Positions 10,375 to 18,637 of a stretch of 64,000 bases of DNA are shown piece after piece. How positions within the stretch are numbered: position 1 is the first letter of the stretch; each line of letters opens with the position of its first letter. The notes beneath the pieces are model-generated. The model was not told the DNA's origin, did not search any database, and was given only the letters and a program-made list of their open reading frames with translations. Origin of the DNA: an uncultured Clostridium sp. (GTDB lineage Bacteria; Bacillota; Clostridia; Lachnospirales; Lachnospiraceae); the NCBI GenBank assembly GCA_945915475.1, contig CAMEFI010000010.1:1-64000 (forward strand), given 5' to 3'. The position numbers and the translations under genes are program-made.

Positions 10375-11268
10375 ATGCAACAAAAGATTAATGAGTTCGT
10401 GGATTATTTAACGAATGTGAAGCGTGCAAGTAAAAATACAATTGCATCATATAGAAGGGATCTTATGAAACTTAACAAATTCTTAACAGATTCGGGATGT
10501 AATTCCATCGAGGCAGTGACAGGAACGAATTTGAATTCTTATATTCTGATGATTGAGAAACAGGGCATGTCTACTGCAACGGTATCTAGGAATATTGCAT
10601 CCATTAAGGCATTCTTTTTATATATGTTAAGACAGGGTGAGATATCTGAGGATCCCAGCGAATCTTTGAAACCTCCAAAGATTGAGAAGAAAGCACCAGT
10701 TATATTAACGATTGATGAGATTAATCTTTTGTTAGAGCAACCATCTGGTAATTCACCAAAGGAGATTCGGGATAAAGCCATGCTTGAGGTTTTGTATGCA
10801 ACGGGAATCCGGGTATCCGAGTTGATTAGTTTAAAAGTAAAAGATGTGAATCTAGCAATGAATTTTTTGCAATGTCATGATGACAACAAAGAAAGGGTGA
10901 TTCCCTTTACAAATGAGACAAAGATTGCTTTAGAGAATTATTTACAGAATGCTCGAGACACAATGTGTAAAGACAATCAGGAGTATCTTTTTACAAATTG
11001 TCAGGGTGCTCCGATGACTCGACAGGGTTTTTGGAAGATTATTAAGTATTATTCTGCAAAAGCAGGAATCAAGAAGGATATTACGCCACATACCATAAGA
11101 CATTCTTTTGCGATGCATTTGGTGAATAATGGAGCAGATCTGAAATCTGTCCAGGAGATGTTAGGCCATTCCGATATTTCAACTACCCAGATTTATCTTA
11201 AGAATAATGCGAATGTCAAACTGAAAGAAGTATATGACAAAGCACATCCAAGAGCGCATGTTTCTTAA
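10375..11268 (+). CDS. xerD: Site-specific tyrosine recombinase XerD
   Basis: ATGIRVSELISLKVKDVN, HTIRHSFAMHLVNNGADLKSVQEMLGHSDISTTQIY catalytic R-HxxR-H-Y. Confidence 0.9.
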   Translation: MQQKINEFVDYLTNVKRASKNTIASYRRDLMKLNKFLTDSGCNSIEAVTGTNLNSYILMIEKQGMSTATVSRNIASIKAFFLYMLRQGEISEDPSESLKPPKIEKKAPVILTIDEINLLLEQPSGNSPKEIRDKAMLEVLYATGIRVSELISLKVKDVNLAMNFLQCHDDNKERVIPFTNETKIALENYLQNARDTMCKDNQEYLFTNCQGAPMTRQGFWKIIKYYSAKAGIKKDITPHTIRHSFAMHLVNNGADLKSVQEMLGHSDISTTQIYLKNNANVKLKEVYDKAHPRAHVS

Positions 11269-11300
11269 AGGTGTCAATTTATGAAAAAAATATGAAATAA

Positions 11301-11329
11301 TTGTATCTTATATGGTTTTATTGTATAAT
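11301..11329 (+). promoter_or_regulatory. Putative promoter for the ABC transporter operon
   Basis: TTGTAT (11301-11306), 17-nt spacer, TATAAT (11324-11329). Confidence 0.55.
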
Positions 11330-11344
11330 CATATGAGTGTGAAT

Positions 11345-11389
11345 AAAAGGCTGTCACACATTAAGAAGCATTGTGTGAGGCCTTTTTCT
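11345..11389 (+). terminator. Terminator-like hairpin with T tract, in the 5' leader of the ABC operon (possible attenuator)
   Basis: AAAAGGCTGTCACACA..TGTGTGAGGCCTTTTTCT, downstream of the predicted -10. Confidence 0.6.
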
Positions 11390-11410
11390 ATATGGATTAC
11401 GGAGGGTATT

Positions 11411-12343
11411 ATGGTCGAAGTTACAGATTTAAGAATGGCATATGGTTCCAAAGAAATTTTGAAAGGGTTGACCTTTACAATAAAAGAGGGAACGACAATA
11501 GGATTGTTAGGGGTTAATGGTGCAGGTAAGTCAACGACTATGAATCTGTTAACAGGATATTTGACACCTACACATGGAACTATCCGTATCGATGGGGTGG
11601 ATATGACGAAAAATCCTAAGAGTGCAAAGAAAAAGATAGGATATTTACCGGAAATTCCTCCAGTCTATAAGGATCTGAAAGTTCGAGAATATCTGGAATT
11701 TGTGGCACATCTCAAAGGTATCAAAAAAGAAAAGACAGAGGTGGACCGGGTACTGGAACAGATGGATTTGCAGGAAAAGGAATATGAATTTATAAAGCAT
11801 CTATCCAAGGGATATGGTCAGCGAATTGGGTTTGCACAGGCGTTACTGGGTGATCCGGCTGTTTTGATTCTGGATGAACCATTGGTTGGGTTAGATCCTG
11901 CAGAGGCTAAGAAGATTCGCCAGTTAATTAAGAGTATACAAAAGGATCATGCTATATTAATAAGTTCACATGATCTAACGGAAATTGATGAGCTTTGTAA
12001 TGAGGTGCTGATCTTGAAGGATGGTGTATTTGTCATGGATAATAATTCCATCCGGGCAAAACGTAGAAAAGGTAATAACCGCTATCAGTTTGTAGTGAAA
12101 GGAAAACGCAATAAGGTTCAGGAAGCTTTAATGCAACATACACGATTGAAAGATGTTGTGTTTGTGAAAGAGGAGGAACCGGGTGTTTATGTTTATCAGG
12201 CAGTTGCCAGGGATTCTAAGGATATTCGCGACAGCATTTTCTCTTATTTAGTAGGTAAGAGGTTTCAGGTATATGGAATTACAAGATTAGAAAGTACTTT
12301 AGAGGATGTATTTGTGGAAGCAACAAGCAAGGAGGAGAAGTAG
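11411..12343 (+). CDS. ABC transporter ATP-binding protein (GldA-like); ORF track start 11312 is upstream of the likely ATG
   Basis: GVNGAGKSTTMNLLTGYL, LSKGYGQRIGFAQALLGDPAVLILDEPLVGLDPAE; GGAGG before ATG 11411. Confidence 0.9.
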   Translation: MVEVTDLRMAYGSKEILKGLTFTIKEGTTIGLLGVNGAGKSTTMNLLTGYLTPTHGTIRIDGVDMTKNPKSAKKKIGYLPEIPPVYKDLKVREYLEFVAHLKGIKKEKTEVDRVLEQMDLQEKEYEFIKHLSKGYGQRIGFAQALLGDPAVLILDEPLVGLDPAEAKKIRQLIKSIQKDHAILISSHDLTEIDELCNEVLILKDGVFVMDNNSIRAKRRKGNNRYQFVVKGKRNKVQEALMQHTRLKDVVFVKEEEPGVYVYQAVARDSKDIRDSIFSYLVGKRFQVYGITRLESTLEDVFVEATSKEEK

Positions 12344-14503
12344 ATGACTGCAATTTTAAGAAAAGAATTAAAGGGATATTATACTTCTTTATTCACATAT
12401 GTGTATTATGCACTGTATCTTTTGATGCTTGGTGTATATTTTGTAAAAAATTGTCTCACATCCTACAGTACAGAATTTGGATACTATGTGCTTAGCAAAT
12501 CATTTGTTGTGATTCTGATTATGGTACCCTTATTTACGATGCATTTGCTCGCTCAGGAAAAGAAAAGCCGTACAGACCAGTTGCTGCTTACAGCTCCTGT
12601 TTCTGTATTTGAGGTATTGTTTGGCAAATTTCTTGCTACAGCTATTGTGCTTTTAGTACCGGTAATTGTATCCATTGGTTATCCGGTCTATATTGCAGGA
12701 CGGGGAGAGATGAGTACTCAATTCCTGATTGGAAGCTATCTTGCTGTCATACTGGTATGCATGGTACTGCTTGCAATTGGCATGCTGGTATCTTCTCTGA
12801 CATCTAACATGGTACTTGCGGTTGTGCTTGCATTTGGTGTGTATATGATTGTGATCCTAAGCAGGATTATTGAGAACTACGTTCCTTTTGAATGGCTGTA
12901 TAAGATGTTTCATTCGTTGTCTGTCTATAATATTTTTTATGCAATGATTTCTGGCATTGTGAGAAGTGGAGATATTATATATCTTTTCATGCTGGTTATT
13001 CTCTTTTTTAGTCTTACCTGGCTGATCGTAGAGAAAAAAAGATTGGGTAATACACAATTTGGAATCCGGCTAATTGTGTGCCTGGCAGTTTTTGGTTGTG
13101 TGACAGGACTTGGTATGCATTTTACAAAAGTGTTTGATTTTACGGCAGAACAGTTATTGACATTGTCACAGGATACAAAAGATACCGTGTCTTCCATATC
13201 AAAAAAAACAGATATCTATTATCTGGGAGAACGAAGCAGAATTAATGCAACTTATGAGGAATTTTTTGAACAATATGAAAAAATAAATGATAACATTCAT
13301 GTAAATTATAAGAATGTGCAGTCGGATGCCGATTTCCGCAATCAATATCTTGCAACGGTTGGTGATGTCAGTGAGACAAGCCTTGTTGTGATCTCTGGAG
13401 ATAAATACGTATACTTAGATGCTAATGAATATGTTTCTACCGTGCAGACATCCCAATATTCATATAAGAGTACATTGGAATTAGAAAATCAGTTAACCAG
13501 TGCAATATATTATGTTAATTCGGAGGATAGCCAGAATATATATTATTTGACCAATCATGGAGAGTCGCAATTAGAGACCGGCTTTTCTAATATGATGCGG
13601 ATGAATAATTACGAATTGCGGGAATTGAATTTAGAAGTAAAGTTGAATTCAGTGGAACAGACGATTCCGGAATCTTGTAAAGCTTTGTTGATCATTGCGC
13701 CACAGACTGATTTTTCTAATGAAGAGATTACGGCGTTAGAGGATTACATGAGGGATGATGGAAGAATATTTGTTGCCATTGATCCATTGAATGAAGATTT
13801 GACGAATTTCTATCAGTTTTTGGAAAAATATGGTTTGAAGACAGAATCCGGTGTGATGGTGGAAACAGTGGAAGATAATTATGTATATGATACAGAGTAT
13901 TATCTGAGTCCCAAGATTCAATCCCATGAAATTACAAAAGAGATTGAAAAGAATCATTTAGCAGTTCTTACCATGACCAGCAAAGGAATCTATAAGAATG
14001 GAAGTGCCAACGGATATCAATGTACTGATTTATTGACAACGTCAGCAAAGGCATATGCAAAAGTATTCGATTTTGATAATATTACAACAAAAGGTGAAAA
14101 TGATATAAGTGGTTCCTTCAGTGTTGCATCTCTTACGGAGAAGGAGAATGCAGGTAAAATGATTCTTCTTACATCTGATATTTTCTTTCAGGATGATGTG
14201 GATAGTGACTGTGTAGGTGGAAATCGGCAATTTTTCCTGTCCTCAATGAATTATCTGACAGGAACAGAGGGAACGGGAATTCTGATTCCAGGGAAAGAAG
14301 TCGGTAATCAGGTAGCTTTATATCCAAATCAGACACAGGGATTGGTGAAGATTATGGCACTGGTTGTATTGCCGGTTACTGTTTTATTATTAGGAATTAT
14401 TATTTTTGTTGGATATCGTAAGAATGTAATACCAAACATGAAGAACAGAAGGAAACAGAAACATGAGGAAAATAAAGAACAGGAAGAACAGAAAGAGCAG
14501 TAG
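12344..14503 (+). CDS. ABC transporter permease fused to GldG-like auxiliary domain
   Basis: N-terminal six-TM ABC-2 permease (GYYTSLFTYVYYALYLLMLG), extracellular GldG-type domain (IYYLTNHGESQLETGFSNMM), C-terminal TM. Confidence 0.8.
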   Translation: MTAILRKELKGYYTSLFTYVYYALYLLMLGVYFVKNCLTSYSTEFGYYVLSKSFVVILIMVPLFTMHLLAQEKKSRTDQLLLTAPVSVFEVLFGKFLATAIVLLVPVIVSIGYPVYIAGRGEMSTQFLIGSYLAVILVCMVLLAIGMLVSSLTSNMVLAVVLAFGVYMIVILSRIIENYVPFEWLYKMFHSLSVYNIFYAMISGIVRSGDIIYLFMLVILFFSLTWLIVEKKRLGNTQFGIRLIVCLAVFGCVTGLGMHFTKVFDFTAEQLLTLSQDTKDTVSSISKKTDIYYLGERSRINATYEEFFEQYEKINDNIHVNYKNVQSDADFRNQYLATVGDVSETSLVVISGDKYVYLDANEYVSTVQTSQYSYKSTLELENQLTSAIYYVNSEDSQNIYYLTNHGESQLETGFSNMMRMNNYELRELNLEVKLNSVEQTIPESCKALLIIAPQTDFSNEEITALEDYMRDDGRIFVAIDPLNEDLTNFYQFLEKYGLKTESGVMVETVEDNYVYDTEYYLSPKIQSHEITKEIEKNHLAVLTMTSKGIYKNGSANGYQCTDLLTTSAKAYAKVFDFDNITTKGENDISGSFSVASLTEKENAGKMILLTSDIFFQDDVDSDCVGGNRQFFLSSMNYLTGTEGTGILIPGKEVGNQVALYPNQTQGLVKIMALVVLPVTVLLLGIIIFVGYRKNVIPNMKNRRKQKHEENKEQEEQKEQ

Positions 14504-15452
14504 GATTGTCATATTCGGACTTGTCTTTACAGGTCTGTTGGTACTTGGAATGACATGGAGTAATCAGTCCGTTTATGCTGCATGGATTCAGACGGAGGAT
14601 GGGAAAACAGCATATCAGGATGAAAACGGTCAATTTGCAATAGGATTTCAGGTAATCGATGGAAATCGGTATTACTTTGATGAGCAGGGAATTCTGCAGA
14701 CCGGAAAATTCTATGTAAAGTCCGAGGATGCTTATTATTTCAGTGATGAAAAAGGCATTGTATCAATGGGAGGTGTCATACCAACGAAAGACGGTTTCTA
14801 TCAGGTGGATGAGAACGGCAAGATACAAAAAGGATTTGTGGATTATAATCAGGCCAGATATTATTTTAACGAAAAGGCAGAAATCGTTACAGGATGGTAT
14901 AAAGTGGATGGTAACTGGTACTATGCAGATGATGCTGGAAGAATGGTTACCGGTTTGGCCACCATTGATGGTTACCGGTTCTATTTTGACACAAATGGAA
15001 TCCGGGTTAGTAATACTGTAATGGATATTGATGGAGTGACCTATGTGTTCAATGCGGATGGAAGTGTAGATGAGAATGCAACAGCACTTTATTCTGTATA
15101 TCAGAATGTAGCAGCCATACGTCAGTCATTTTCCCTCGGTGAACTTAGACAGGATTCCAAAGTACAGGCATGTGCAATTCTACGGGCAGGAGGATTGAAG
15201 GATGGTTACTCTAATACAGTGGAAGGTGAGATGGAAACACTGTTGAAAAACCGTGGAGTGAAATGTAACAACGGTTATGAATTCGCTTATGGAGGAATCG
15301 AGGGTTATGACGTGGGTCGTCTGATTCAGGACATGGGGAAAGACGCGAATCTGATTCATGCATTGCAGGATGGAACCGTGACTGCAGTGGGCATTGGAAT
15401 GAGTACAGTGGATACACTGTCATATTATGATATTATTTTAATCTGTGAATGA
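14463..15452 (+). CDS. Secreted cell-wall-binding-repeat protein with possible C-terminal CAP-like domain
   Basis: Signal peptide; repeated W/Y-rich choline-binding-type units (GFQVIDGNRYYFDEQGILQTGKF, GWYKVDGNWYYADDAGRMVTG, GLATIDGYRFYFDTNG). Confidence 0.75.
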   Translation: MRKIKNRKNRKSSRIVIFGLVFTGLLVLGMTWSNQSVYAAWIQTEDGKTAYQDENGQFAIGFQVIDGNRYYFDEQGILQTGKFYVKSEDAYYFSDEKGIVSMGGVIPTKDGFYQVDENGKIQKGFVDYNQARYYFNEKAEIVTGWYKVDGNWYYADDAGRMVTGLATIDGYRFYFDTNGIRVSNTVMDIDGVTYVFNADGSVDENATALYSVYQNVAAIRQSFSLGELRQDSKVQACAILRAGGLKDGYSNTVEGEMETLLKNRGVKCNNGYEFAYGGIEGYDVGRLIQDMGKDANLIHALQDGTVTAVGIGMSTVDTLSYYDIILICE

Positions 15453-15455
15453 TGC

Positions 15456-15524
15456 AAAAGAGCTGTCACATGGAGCATTGGCAGGTAGGCAATCTGTCAA
15501 TGTCATACATAACAGCTCTTTTTC
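15456..15524. terminator. Bidirectional terminator between cell-wall protein and aroC
   Basis: AAAAGAGCTGTCACATG...ACAGCTCTTTTTC hairpin between convergent genes. Confidence 0.75.
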
Positions 15525-16631
15525 TTATTGTTTATTGTAGAAACGGCAGATACCATCCATTGTGGCGGACATATTCAGTAATAAAGCATCTAATATGGTA
15601 ATGGCAGACATGGCTTCCACTACGACAACTGCCCGTGGAACAATAACCGGATCATGACGGCCTTTGATGGATACTTCAATGGCTTCTCCATTTTGTTTTA
15701 CCGTGTGTTGTTCTTTGAGAATGGATGGTGTTGCTTTGAAGGAAGCACGTAAAATGATATCTGCACCATCGCTCATACCTCCTAAGATACCACCTGCATG
15801 ATTGGTAAGAGGAAGGATATGTCCTTCAGAATCTGTTGTAAATCCATCATTATCCTCGGAACCAAGGGCAGTGGCAGCTTTGATGCCATCGCCAACCTCA
15901 ATGCATTTTACTGCCCCGATGGACATTAGGGCTTTGGAAAGGTTGGCATCTAATTTCTCAAATACGGTATCCCCAAGACCGGCAGGAACACCATGAATGA
16001 CGGTTTCCACACAACCGCCAACGGAATCGTGGGCTTTGGTCATTTCAATGATATATTCACCGGCTTTTTCTGCTGCTTCGGCATCCGGCATATAGATTTT
16101 GTTACGGAAGATTTCTTCCGGATCAAATTTGTCATAATCAATTGTGATGTTGCCGATGGAACGGGTATAGGTTGTGAATGTAATTCCAAGCTGATTCAGG
16201 ATCTTGATGGCAACGGCTCCGGCGGCAACCCGTGCGGTTGTCTCTCTGCCGGACGAGCGACCACCACCTCGGTAATCACGGAATCCGTATTTTGCATCGA
16301 AGGTATAATCGGCATGACCCGGACGATAGTAGGAGGCAATCTCACTATAATCTCTAGACTGCTGGGTTTTATTATATACGATCATGGATATTGGTGTGCC
16401 GGTGGTACGGCCTTCAAATACACCGGAAAGGATCTCTACTGCATCATCCTCGCTGCGGGGAGTGGAGTAAATGGATTGTCCCGGTTTTCTTCTGTTTAAG
16501 AAAGGCTGAATGTCGGATTCGGATAGCTCCAAACCTGCCGGACAACCATCGATTACAACGCCCAATGCCTTGCCATGGGATTCGCCCCATGTTGATATTT
16601 TGAATATTGTTCCAAATGATGAACCTGCCAT
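15525..16631 (-). CDS. aroC: Chorismate synthase
   Basis: MAGSSFGTIFKISTWGESHGKALGVVIDGCPAGL, YRPGHADYTFDAKYGFRDYRGGGRSSGRETTARVAAGAVA. Confidence 0.97.
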   Translation of the reverse strand: MAGSSFGTIFKISTWGESHGKALGVVIDGCPAGLELSESDIQPFLNRRKPGQSIYSTPRSEDDAVEILSGVFEGRTTGTPISMIVYNKTQQSRDYSEIASYYRPGHADYTFDAKYGFRDYRGGGRSSGRETTARVAAGAVAIKILNQLGITFTTYTRSIGNITIDYDKFDPEEIFRNKIYMPDAEAAEKAGEYIIEMTKAHDSVGGCVETVIHGVPAGLGDTVFEKLDANLSKALMSIGAVKCIEVGDGIKAATALGSEDNDGFTTDSEGHILPLTNHAGGILGGMSDGADIILRASFKATPSILKEQHTVKQNGEAIEVSIKGRHDPVIVPRAVVVVEAMSAITILDALLLNMSATMDGICRFYNKQ

Positions 16632-16727
16632 AGTATATAACTCCTTATCATATTATGTTGTCTTGCTTCTTATAATGCTTTTTTTGTAGGAAAATGTCAA
16701 GAAATTTTAAGAAAAAGAAATTAATAC

Positions 16728-16756
16728 TTTACATTTTGCTACTCCCATGCTATTAT
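16728..16756 (+). promoter_or_regulatory. rpsO promoter
   Basis: TTTACA (16728-16733), 17-nt spacer, TATTAT (16751-16756). Confidence 0.6.
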
Positions 16757-16773
16757 GTCAAAGTATGTTAACC

Positions 16774-16814
16774 GTTACTCAGACTAAGGACACTCCGACC
16801 TTTCCCTGGGTGAC
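16774..16814 (+). promoter_or_regulatory. Structured rpsO leader, candidate S15 autoregulatory element
   Basis: GTTACTCAG ... CTGGGTGAC stem (with GU pairs) enclosing AAGG/CCTT inner pairing, between promoter and rpsO RBS. Confidence 0.55.
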
Positions 16815-16846
16815 TGGCGATTATTATTATAAAGGAGGATGTTGTT

Positions 16847-17113
16847 ATGGTAACATCAGAGCAGAAGAAAGAGATTATTGAAAAGTATGGACGTGGAGCA
16901 AATGATACTGGTTCACCAGAGGTTCAGATTGCATTATTAACAGCAAGAATCGTTGATTTACAGGACCATTTCAAAGCACATCCAAAGGATCATCATTCTA
17001 AGAGAGGTCTTCTTAAGTTAGTAGGTCAGAGACGTAACTTATTAGCTTACTTAAAGAAGATTGATATTGAACGTTACAGAACATTAATCGAGAGCTTGGG
17101 ATTGAGAAAGTAG
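16847..17113 (+). CDS. rpsO: 30S ribosomal protein S15
   Basis: [57 protein letters not shown]. Confidence 0.98.
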   Translation: MVTSEQKKEIIEKYGRGANDTGSPEVQIALLTARIVDLQDHFKAHPKDHHSKRGLLKLVGQRRNLLAYLKKIDIERYRTLIESLGLRK

Positions 17114-17130
17114 TCCCGCGTAAGCCGTGC

Positions 17131-17195
17131 GTAAGAAATGAAAAAGGCAGTAACTGTATGCTTGCATACAAGTTGCTGTCTTTTTCATTTCTTAC
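17131..17195 (+). terminator. rpsO terminator
   Basis: GTAAGAAATGAAAAAGGCAG...CTGTCTTTTTCATTTCTTAC long hairpin with T tract. Confidence 0.8.
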
Positions 17196-17200
17196 ATAGG

Positions 17201-17322
17201 GCGGAGCCCTCTAGCGAGATGAGCAAGGCGAAATCGAGCTAGGCACGGCTTACGAAAGAAAGCGGAGCCCTCTAGCGAGATGAGCAAGGCGAAATCGAGC
17301 TAGGCCCGGCTTACGAGAGAAA
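17201..17322. repeat. Two tandem copies of a 61-bp repeat
   Basis: gcggagccctctagcgagatgagcaaggcgaaatcgagctaggc(a/c)cggcttacga(a/g)agaaa at 17201 and 17262, plus a degenerate start of a third (gtgaagcc). Confidence 0.9.
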
Positions 17323-17394
17323 GTGAAGCCTACTTTACAAAAAACAAATGAATAAGTATGCCCTGGGTGCGGCACTTCGAAAACAGATGTAGTA

Positions 17395-17736
17395 TCATTT
17401 GATTCTCACACATACAGCAGTGAGATATTCCTCCGGGAAAGTGGTGTCATAAAAGTCAAAAATATGAAATTCATAATAGTCTCCCGTTGTAGCAATATTG
17501 TTTTCTTCCGCATAGGTCATTAGTTTATCTACCTGTATACCGGAAAGAAATTCCGTACCGTTGTAAGTGATATTTAAGTAATTTCCTTTGGATAGGATGA
17601 TATCCGGTTTGACCTTCATGGCATTGTTGGTTACTAACACTTCTTTGATTTCATATTGGTTTTCATTGATACGTTTTTCGGTGTCTAACCGGTACACATC
17701 ATAACGGCCAATGATATTGGGATTCCGGTGCAACAC
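17395..17736 (-). pseudogene. C-terminal fragment of a MerR-type regulator (GyrI-like effector-binding domain)
   Basis: 113-aa remnant (YDVYRLDTEKRINENQYEIKEVLVTNNAMKVKPD...YEFHIFDFYDTTFPEEYLTAVCVRI) with no DNA-binding N-terminus and no RBS-proximal start. Confidence 0.45.
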
Positions 17737-17739
17737 ATC

Positions 17740-18455
17740 TTGTAGAATTAGAGGAGATAAACAATCTGACAGAGATTACAGGAATCCATATATGGAATGA
17801 TCTTCCGGTGGGAACAGTCTGTGTTCAGCCGGGTGTACTGATGGCTTCAGCGGATACTTTTGAGCTGGTAATAAAGGGAAAAGGAGGGCATGGTGCCACT
17901 CCACAGCTTACCGTAGATCCTATTGTAATCGGGAGTCAGTATGTGAATCAGCTGCAGACTTTAGTAAGCCGCGAAAGTTCACCGTTAGAGCCGTTGGTAA
18001 TCAGTGTATGCACATTTCATGCTGGAGAAACAGAAAATGTGATTCCGAATCAGGCGATTTTAAGAGGCACAGTGCGGACTACGAATGAAACAACAAGGAT
18101 GAAGATTCCAAAACGTATGGAACAGCTTTTATAGGGAATCTGTTATGCAAACCGGGCAGAATATCAATGGAATTATCACGTGGGAACTTTGCTGGTTGAG
18201 AACGAGCAGGGTGTGACCGCAAGAGCAGAGCATATTTTTGAAAAAATTTTAGGGACGGATAACCTGCGTCAATTGCCCGTGCAGATGATTGGAGAAGATT
18301 TTTCAAAATATCAAAAAATTATTCCGGGAATATTTGTATTGTTAGGAGGAAATGACGGACAACATCATGCACCGCATCACAGCAATTGTTTTGTCCAGGC
18401 AGAGGAGGCTATGCGGTATGGTGCGGAATATTACATACAGTATGTTCTTTCGTAG
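17740..18455 (+). pseudogene. M20 family amidohydrolase remnant, 5'-truncated and frameshifted
   Basis: ITGIHIWNDLPVGTVCVQPGVLMASADTFELVIKGKGGHGATPQLTVDPIVIGSQ (frame 1), then YHVGTLLVENEQGVTARAEHIFEK...GGNDGQHHAPHHSNCFVQAEEAMRYGAEYY in another frame; no N-terminal catalytic region. Confidence 0.85.
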
Positions 18456-18481
18456 TATTCTCCGAAGGGTGAATAAATCCT

Positions 18482-18510
18482 TTGCAACTACATAAAGGTT
18501 GTGATATAAT
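18482..18510 (+). promoter_or_regulatory. pnp promoter
   Basis: TTGCAA (18482-18487), 17-nt spacer, TATAAT (18505-18510). Confidence 0.65.
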
Positions 18511-18523
18511 ATTTAAGATTGTG

Positions 18524-18609
18524 GTAAGGCAGTAACCGAGACTTCTGAAGTACTGATAGTTTTTATGTGTTAGATGACTATCATTAGTTCAGTTGTTTCG
18601 GTGGCTTAC
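18524..18609 (+). promoter_or_regulatory. Long stem-loop in pnp 5' leader
   Basis: GTAAGGCAGTAACCGAGA pairs with TTTCGGTGGCTTAC; GTACTGATAGT pairs with ACTATCATTAG(TTC). Confidence 0.6.
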
Positions 18610-18637
18610 ACAAAATATTTATTTAAGGAGAACAAAT

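Noticed and set aside
10375-11268. Tyrosine recombinase as a phage or ICE integrase marking a mobile island
   Set aside because: Sequence and spoIIM-like neighbour fit housekeeping XerD; no att sites, tRNA or phage genes nearby.
17201-17322. Tandem 61-bp repeats as a CRISPR array
   Set aside because: Units are directly adjacent with no unique spacers, there are only two full copies, and no cas genes are present.
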